The notes under the pieces: generated by a model
The model's input: the letters and a program-made list of their open reading frames with translations, nothing else
The model's database searches: none
What the model was told of the DNA's origin: nothing
NCBI RefSeq assembly: GCF_018691265.1
Contig: NW_024881272.1
Coordinates: 24,417,323 to 24,481,322 of the forward strand
Reading direction: 5' to 3'
Source: Tyto alba
Lineage: Eukaryota; Chordata; Aves; Strigiformes; Tytonidae
Length of the DNA stretch: 64,000 nucleotides
Shown here: in pieces, positions 26,142 to 64,000 of the stretch
Layout of the letters: each line of letters begins with the position of its first letter
Numbering within the stretch: the first letter of the stretch is position 1
Program-made: the position numbers and the translations under genes

Positions 26142-26676
26142 TGTTGGAGAATGGCTCAGAGACAAGGGTCCTGAGCCCACCGAGCAATTGTATGATCAGA
26201 GCCTGCTCTAGCTGCTGATGCTGAGCCTCACTAGGGTTTGCCTGCAGCTGCTCGCAGCTGCTGATACAGGAGGAATGTCAAGGACGCTTCAGCCCTGTGT
26301 ACCGTGGTGTGTCGAAAACAGGTTAAGGGGAATTAGGAATAGTGGTCTGAGAAACCCAGTGTTATGGTAACGGTGGTCTGAGAAACATTGTGTTACGGTA
26401 CTGTCGTGTATTGAAAACAAGTCAATAGGAATCAGAAATAGTAGCATGAGAAACTTAGTGTTATGAGAAGCTTGTGCTGTAAGCTAACTGCAAGTAGGTG
26501 GGCCGTGCGAATACGACCTTTAGAGCTTAAGCCAATCAGCTAGTGACTAGTAGGCATAATAATTATCATTGTCTGTATAAATATATGTACCCTGGACCAA
26601 TAAACACACACGTTGATTGATGCTCTATCTCTCACACTGAACCCGTCTCGGCGTGTCGTTCGTCTGCGGCTCCGCA
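26142..26676 (+). mobile_element. Solo LTR of an endogenous retrovirus, 6-bp target site duplication
   Basis: A 535-bp element begins TG and ends CA and is flanked by the direct repeat TGCACC (26136-26141 and 26677-26682). A 6-bp duplication fits an ERVK/alpharetrovirus-like integrase. Inside, in the + direction, are a TATA-like TATAAATATA near 26575, then AATAAA near 26600, and a CG-rich end. The left (U3-like) part holds two imperfect copies of a motif containing GTGGTCTGAGAAAC (26341 and 26367). No internal viral genes are attached, so it is a recombined remnant. The family was not identified. Confidence 0.8.
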
Positions 26677-27516
26677 TGCACCTTCACATTTGTCGAGTTG
26701 GAATAAGGGATATCATCCTGAGCTAAAAGCGTGCCAAAGAAATTTGGCAAAATACAGATTGCTTTATTTAACACCTGTGTGAAAGGATGGAAGGAAGGGC
26801 AGGCAAGGGATGTTTCCGGAGCTTCTGTCTTCTTGCCTACAATTCTTATCAATTCAAGTTTTCTTAGATCGTTTAAAAACACACCATAGAAATGAGATAA
26901 GAGAAAAACAGAGCAAGCATCTGTCATGCCAAAGGGACCCAAAGCGCTCTCCCTCTGCCAAGGCCAAGCACATCTTCCTGGAGTGGATGTGGGCCCAGTC
27001 CAAATGACTGTCGCTCCAACACGTGAGTGAGGGCATGCTGCACTGCTGTGCTAACAGGCATTTACAGCCCTCTTGACCCTGTCACTCCCCATAAATCCAT
27101 ACCTATTTGTGTGCTCATTTCACCCTATTTATTCTCTGGCAGGTCAGATATGAGATGCAGTGTTCATATCATGAGGCTAGTGAGAAACCAAGGCTGGGGT
27201 AATGGGTAACATCAAAATGACTTTATTAACAGAGCAGAGAAGAGAGCTCCTGTGGGGAAGCCACCTGCCCTGGAAAATAATCTCAAGTTTGTTGTGGATT
27301 CATTGTGCAGCTTAAGACACACCAGGAACTCTCCTTTTGCCTCAGTTTTCCTATCTATGAAATAAGTATAAAGGAAAATTAGATTAAATTAATGGCTAGT
27401 AAGTGCTTTAATATTATTTGCCAGAGATTTTAAATGTGATTCTGATGGTAATTCCTTAGTATAAACTTATTCTATCTTCAAAGCCCTTTTTTAACTTCTT
27501 TTTCACTTTCCTCTAG

Positions 27517-36723
<9,207 letters not shown>

Positions 36724-37540
36724 ATTACACCCTTTACTTTCAAGGGGAGAAGGAAGCTCAGGAAGTAGGAGACCAGAGTGGGGGGTCTAGGGAAAAAGGG
36801 AATAACAGTAGAAGGATCTCTTTGTAATCTGGTGTTTGTATAGCTGCATCCTGTGTTGCTGGACTCAGAGCTCACAGGGCTGTTTTGGCCTTTCAGAAAA
36901 AAAAAAACAACAAAACTTGGAGTGAGCTGAACAAACAGGAAACAGCGGGCAGCAGCACATGCCTCCCAGCTGTCCTCCCCAGTCTACCTGCTCCTCCCCA
37001 GAGGACAGGTTGTGTGGAGCCACCCAGGCCCAGGTTGCACATGAAGGCCATGGCAGCACCTTGCTGCACCTGAGCCACGGGCCAGCTTTGCACTTCTGCC
37101 CTCAAATACAGATTTTGGTGGGCTACCGAACATGTCTATTTTATGTGGCATGTTAGCCATGGGAAATATCTGTGAAAAAAATGTAAAGTAACAGCCTGGG
37201 GCTATCTTCAAAGCCTAAGTAGACTCCAACAGTACAAGAGAGTCTCAGAGGGCCCTTCCTACTTACCTGATGTCATAAGAGCTGAGCCCCTCACTAGATG
37301 CCGAGCTTTGCTCAGGTGCAGGATAGGTAAACTCTAAACCATCTTCCCACTTGCTAGGCAAGTTCTACCCAGCAGAATCTCAAAATGAAGGGTGATTTTT
37401 ATGCAAACATTACAAGTGTAAAGACTTTAAAAAGAAACTTCATCCAAGAAATCAGCCTATCTCTACAACACCAGCCAGTCTTTATGGACTGTTAGACTTT
37501 ACTAAAATCAGCAAGAAATATATTTTATAAGATAGAAGAT
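36724..37540. other. Tail-to-tail region between ARMH1 and KIF2C
   Basis: This space lies between the ARMH1 stop and the KIF2C 3' end. It contains an A-run at 36897-36907 and an alternative ARMH1 acceptor just before it. No clear ARMH1 poly(A) signal was found. No other gene is visible. Confidence 0.6.
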
Positions 37541-37557
37541 AATTAAATCCAGGAACA

Positions 37558-37563
37558 TTTATT
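37558..37563 (-). terminator. KIF2C: Putative KIF2C poly(A) signal (AATAAA)
   Basis: On the - strand an AATAAA lies within ATAAATAAAT, about 420 bp after the KIF2C stop. It is the first canonical hexamer I found downstream, and the flank is AT-rich. It defines a short 3'UTR of about 440 bases. Confidence 0.55.
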
Positions 37564-37980
37564 TATCAAACTTCTTAAAATACTGATTTTTTTACAATTA
37601 CATATAGTCCACATTCTTTAGAAAAGCCAGACTTGCAACAGTTTTGCAATGTTTCAAGCACATCTGGAAAGGTTGTATGTACACTAGAAAACTATACACG
37701 TGTATCTAGTTCTATCAGAGGAGACCATTGTCACTAGCAAAGGGCCAGATGCTAGACACATCTAGCAGACTCTCAGCCCCCCTGCCAAGCCTTGCAGGGG
37801 GTTTTTCTATCACTCTCTACCGAGTACCCTGGCCGTGAAGAGAGGCTGCCATGTTCACTGCCCCCAGGCACACATGACCCACAGACACTCTACCACATTT
37901 AAAACAGGAGTTACACAAACCACTGACAAACATGCAAGACATACAGAAGACTGCTTGTGAATCAGGTTTTGCTGTATTTA

Positions 37981-56432
<18,452 letters not shown>

Positions 56433-56640
56433 GGCGCGGGCACGAGGAGAAGCGGGCAGACCCTCAGCGGCGGCGCCGCGTTCGCGTCCCGGCAGCAAGA
56501 GCCAGGCCCGGGCAACCGCCGCCGATTTAAACCCCGCGCGCCGGCGTGCCGCGGGGCCTACCGGGAAACAGCGGCGGGACTACACCTCCCGTAATGCTCT
56601 GCGCGCGCGGCCGCCTACAACTCCCGGCGTACCACGCTGC
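56433..56640 (-). promoter_or_regulatory. KIF2C: KIF2C promoter with ZNF143-type sites and a CHR-like motif
   Basis: Upstream of the KIF2C ATG on the - strand there is GC-rich DNA. Two sites resemble the long ZNF143/Staf promoter motif: ACTACACCTCCCGTAATGC (56579-56597) and CTACAACTCCCGGCGTACC (56615-56633). A TTTAAA (near 56525) has the look of a CHR variant used by cell-cycle genes, next to GC-rich sequence. KIF2C is a G2/M gene, so this arrangement is sensible, but binding is inferred. Confidence 0.5.
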
Positions 56641-56763
56641 CACGCCCCCACCCCGGAGCGCGAACCGGGACCGGCGGCTGCGCGGAGGCGGAGCAAGGGA
56701 TGCCGGAGGGGTAGAGTTCGGCTCGGCGCGCATGCGCAGCCGGCCTGAGGCAGGAGTAAGAAT

Positions 56764-56858
56764 GGCGGGGGGGGTCTTGCCGCCGCCGCCACTACCGGGG
56801 CGAACAGGGCGGGGGGGGTCTTGCCGCCGCCGCCACTACCGGGGCGAACAGGGCGGGG
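56764..56858. repeat. Two-copy 44-bp tandem duplication
   Basis: A 44-bp unit containing GTCTTGCCGCCGCCGCCACT followed by ACCGGGGCGAACAGGG occurs twice in tandem, with the only visible change in the length of a G run. It lies between the KIF2C promoter and the 3' end of U5 copy 4. Confidence 0.85.
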
Positions 56859-56899
56859 GGATGGTCAGTCTTCGGTCTGATTTTGTACCAAAATAGGGA

Positions 56900-57015
56900 C
56901 AGCTCCACATAAGTGGAGCCTCAAAAAATTTCTCGACACTCGTACTTGTTCCTCTCCACGGAAATCTTTAGTAAAAGGCGAAAGATTTATGCGATCTGAA
57001 GAGAAACCGGAGTAT
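56900..57015 (-). ncRNA. RNU5: U5 spliceosomal snRNA, copy 4 (B type)
   Basis: A 116-nt U5 gene on the - strand, transcribed from 57015 to 56900. Loop 1, the Sm site and the 3' hairpin GCTCCA/TGGAGC are intact. Its 3' box, GGTACAAAATCAGA (- strand, near 56889-56876), differs from the other four copies but still fits the consensus. It groups with copy 3. Its promoter is nearly identical to that of copy 3, but the 3' flank is unrelated. Confidence 0.94.
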
Positions 57016-57265
57016 GAGTAAGAAAGCCCCTCGCACACGTACCCACTCGTGGCTGTCACCCCACAGCTCACGGCGACTTCAGCCCCGCGGTGCCCGCTCC
57101 GCTCCGCTCCGGCCCCGCCGCCGCCGCTGCAGCCGCCGCCGCGCAGACCCGCGCGGCTCGGACCGGGGGGGGCAGCTGCGGCGGGGATCGGCGGGGCCGG
57201 CGCCGAGCCGCGGGGCACCCTGGGTATGCAAAACGGACGAATGCTAATGAGCGACATGCTAATGA
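57016..57265 (-). promoter_or_regulatory. U5 copy 4 snRNA promoter (DSE and PSE)
   Basis: On the - strand there are two ATTAGCAT octamer variants (57256-57263 and 57241-57248), a TTTTGCAT (57226-57233) and a ZNF143-like site (57209-57226). A PSE-like GTCGCCGTGAGCTGTGG starts at 57077 (-62). The order and spacing copy those of U5 copy 3. Confidence 0.82.
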
Positions 57266-57459
57266 GGCGGCAGCGGCGCGGAGGGGCCCGAGCGGCGCCG
57301 CGACCGTACCGGGCGGGGCCGGTCCGGGAGCGAGTCCTGGCTCCCCCCGCTCGGCCAGCACGGGGGGGGGGGGCCTGGCCGGGATCGGAGCGGAACCGAC
57401 CACGGACGCACCTTTTCCCCAATCCCCCGGGCTTTTTCTATTTTTGACCAGAAAAGGGG

Positions 57460-57575
57460 CAGCTCCACCGAAATGGAGCCTCAAAAAATTCCTCGACACT
57501 CGTGCCTGTTCCTCTCCACGGAAATCTTTAGTAAAAGGCGAAAGATTTATACGATCTGAAGAGAAACCAGAGTAT
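57460..57575 (-). ncRNA. RNU5: U5 spliceosomal snRNA, copy 5 (A type)
   Basis: A 116-nt U5 gene on the - strand, from 57575 to 57460. All structural parts are intact and it is identical over its full length to copy 2. The 3' box is GGTCAAAAATAGA on the - strand. It is the U5 gene nearest RPS8 and is transcribed away from it, its start lying about 365 bp from the presumed RPS8 start. Confidence 0.96.
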
Positions 57576-57806
57576 ACAGTGTGCTCACCCCGCGCACGTA
57601 CCCACCCCCGCCTGTCGCCCCACAGGACACGGCGACCTCCACTGTTCTCCCCGCCGCCCCGGTTCGCTCCTCCTGTGGCTTTTACGGCCACGGTCCCGCG
57701 CTCGGACCCCGCTCTAACCCCGCGGGAGCGGCGGAAACTGCTACCGGGGGGCCGCGCCGCCGCACCGCGGTGCACCCTGGGTATGCTAATGAGGCGTATG
57801 CTAACG
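57576..57806 (-). promoter_or_regulatory. U5 copy 5 snRNA promoter (DSE and PSE)
   Basis: The distal element has GTTAGCAT (57798-57805) and ATTAGCAT (57783-57790) on the - strand and a ZNF143-like site TACCCAGGGTGCACCGCG (57766-57783). A PSE-like GTCGCCGTGTCCTGTGG starts at 57636 (-61). The distal element is only about 130 bp from the RPS8 cap site. Confidence 0.8.
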
Positions 57807-57961
57807 AAGCCTCTCTGCGGGGGCGGGGTTGGTACCCGCCGCAGTGTCGCTAGGCAGCGGCGCGCGCCCGGCGCCTCCGTGACGCCACTGCCTCGCGAGA
57901 GCTCGCCCCGCCAAACCTCGCCGCGAGGCCCCGCCCCACCTCTTTGCGCCAGGGCTGCGCC
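57807..57961 (+). promoter_or_regulatory. RPS8: RPS8 promoter and TOP-type cap site
   Basis: CpG-rich sequence has no TATA box. A pyrimidine tract CCTCTTT at 57939-57945 is the likely 5' TOP start (C at about 57940), leaving a 5'UTR of about 22 bases before the ATG. TOP motifs put ribosomal protein messages under mTOR/LARP1 translational control. The U5 copy 5 distal element adjoins on the left. Confidence 0.7.
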
Positions 57962-62923
<4,962 letters not shown>

Positions 62924-62949
62924 ATGAAAACTATTCTACCGAGAGAACG

Positions 62950-62955
62950 AATAAA
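62950..62955 (+). terminator. RPS8: RPS8 poly(A) signal (AATAAA)
   Basis: AATAAA lies 27 bp after the RPS8 stop codon, giving a very short 3'UTR as is normal for ribosomal protein genes. GT-rich sequence (GGTTGTGTGC) follows about 25 bp later. Confidence 0.9.
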
Positions 62956-62984
62956 ACCAAAAGTCTACCACAGTAAATGGGTTG

Positions 62985-64000
62985 TGTGCTCATTTGTGGG
63001 TGCAGAGTGGAGGGTGCTTGTGTAGCTCCTCCTGCCTGCAAAGTGTGAAGGAAGAAGGATCTCCTGGAATCCCTGAGTGCTTTTGTGTCTTCAGGCAAGC
63101 TCTGACCCTGCACGGTCTCAACTAAAACGTCTCCGTGGGTTCTAGGACAGTGACTTAATGGGCCAAGTGGGTGTGGAAAAGAGTTGTCAGACTTGGCTGA
63201 AGTGGAGAACTTCCAGTACTGGAAACCTGCGTGCAGGAGGAGGGTGCAAATGTCCGCCCCCGTTAAGAGGCCTGGCTTTCTGAGCGCTGCCGGGTCTGAC
63301 TGGGCACGCATCGCCCTTGTCCTGTGGGGTGTTAGGTCAGCACATGCTGCTTTTGGGGTGAGAGTGAGGAAAGGAGCCCTGCTGCTGCAGGCGAGGGCTG
63401 CCCAGGGAGCAGAGCTGCCCAGGGAGCAGCTCTGCATTTGTGCCAAGTTTGGCTGGAAACTTAACGGCCTCTGCAGCTGGTACCTCTTGCCTCAGCCTGC
63501 CATGTTCATGTCCCCTGGTTCGGGCCAGCAGCCCCTTTTGCAGTTGTTTGGTGTTTCCTGCCTGGCTGTACAATTCCCTTCAGGGTCCCGGATCTTTTTT
63601 TAACCAAACTTGGCTGCACTGCTCAGTGACCAGCTGGTCTTTCCCTGACCTCCTTGGTCTCATTCCAGTGCAAGATAAATTCCTTCTAGCAGAAGGGCCA
63701 GGCTCTCATTGTGGTCTGTCCCTTTCGAAAGCTGGGTACAAACTCCAGCTTTCTGCCCTCTTGCTTGTGGTGAGATTGGAAAGCTGTGGTGAACTGAGCG
63801 TTTCTGGGTGTTGTGGGGTATGTGATGTCATTCCTTGGGGTTGCTGTCTTTAAAGAAAGCCAGCGTGGTGGATCTCTGCACCTAGTTGCCAAATGCTTTG
63901 TGGAAGTGTTGGGGTGAAGTTGGGAGCCCATCTGAGGGTTGGTCCTAGGGCTGTGGGGGCAGACCAGACTTAACATCCCAACGCCTGCCACATGGACACG
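62985..64000. other. Region downstream of RPS8, no gene recognised
   Basis: No exon, RNA gene or repeat is recognised. In human the next gene is BEST4, as I recall, but no bestrophin-like sequence was seen here. ORFs of up to 171 codons lack family signatures. Confidence 0.6.

Larger units (their letters stand above)
56900..57575 (-). repeat. Inverted duplication, right arm (two U5 genes)
   Basis: This is the partner of 31668-32336, on the opposite strand. It contains U5 copy 5 then copy 4 in transcription order. The shared core spans about 57415-57030. The pair flanks the whole KIF2C gene in inverted orientation. Confidence 0.85.

Overview
The window is vertebrate nuclear DNA, most probably from a bird. 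Five protein-coding genes occur in the order and orientation I recall for human chromosome 1p34 (avian chromosome 8 type synteny): RNF220 (+, last three coding exons), TMEM53 (-), ARMH1 (+), KIF2C (-) and RPS8 (+). The compact introns and a bird-type ERVL LTR support a bird, perhaps Neoaves; the species cannot be named from sequence alone.

Layout. 1-13965: end of RNF220, with its RING exons, a large intron that may hold conserved regulatory elements, and a 3 kb 3'UTR. 13966-20222: gene-free, G/C-rich, with two further AT-rich elements that resemble conserved noncoding DNA. 20223-23414: TMEM53. 23250-24300: GC-rich promoter, probably shared head to head with ARMH1, plus a degenerate G-rich tandem repeat. 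26142-26676: solo LTR. 27517-36723: ARMH1, with a second solo LTR, three U5 snRNA genes inside one intron, and an ERVL-type LTR. 37540-56432: KIF2C, 23 coding exons, tail to tail with ARMH1. 56900-57575: two more U5 genes on the - strand. 57962-62923: RPS8, whose introns carry five box C/D snoRNAs.

The most notable content is the RNA genes. Five complete 116-nt U5 snRNA genes have octamer/ZNF143-type distal elements near -200 to -250, a PSE-like block at -62 and a 3' box. They form two arms on opposite strands about 25 kb apart, flanking KIF2C. A two-gene module (31668-32336 on +, 57575-56900 on -) is an inverted duplication. In transcription order each arm has an A-type U5 (copies 2 and 5, identical over 116 nt) and then a B-type U5 (copies 3 and 4, five differences). 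The last U5 diverges from RPS8, so spliceosomal RNA, ribosomal protein and rRNA-modification guide RNAs are packed into about 6 kb. No prokaryotic system, CRISPR array or tRNA was seen.
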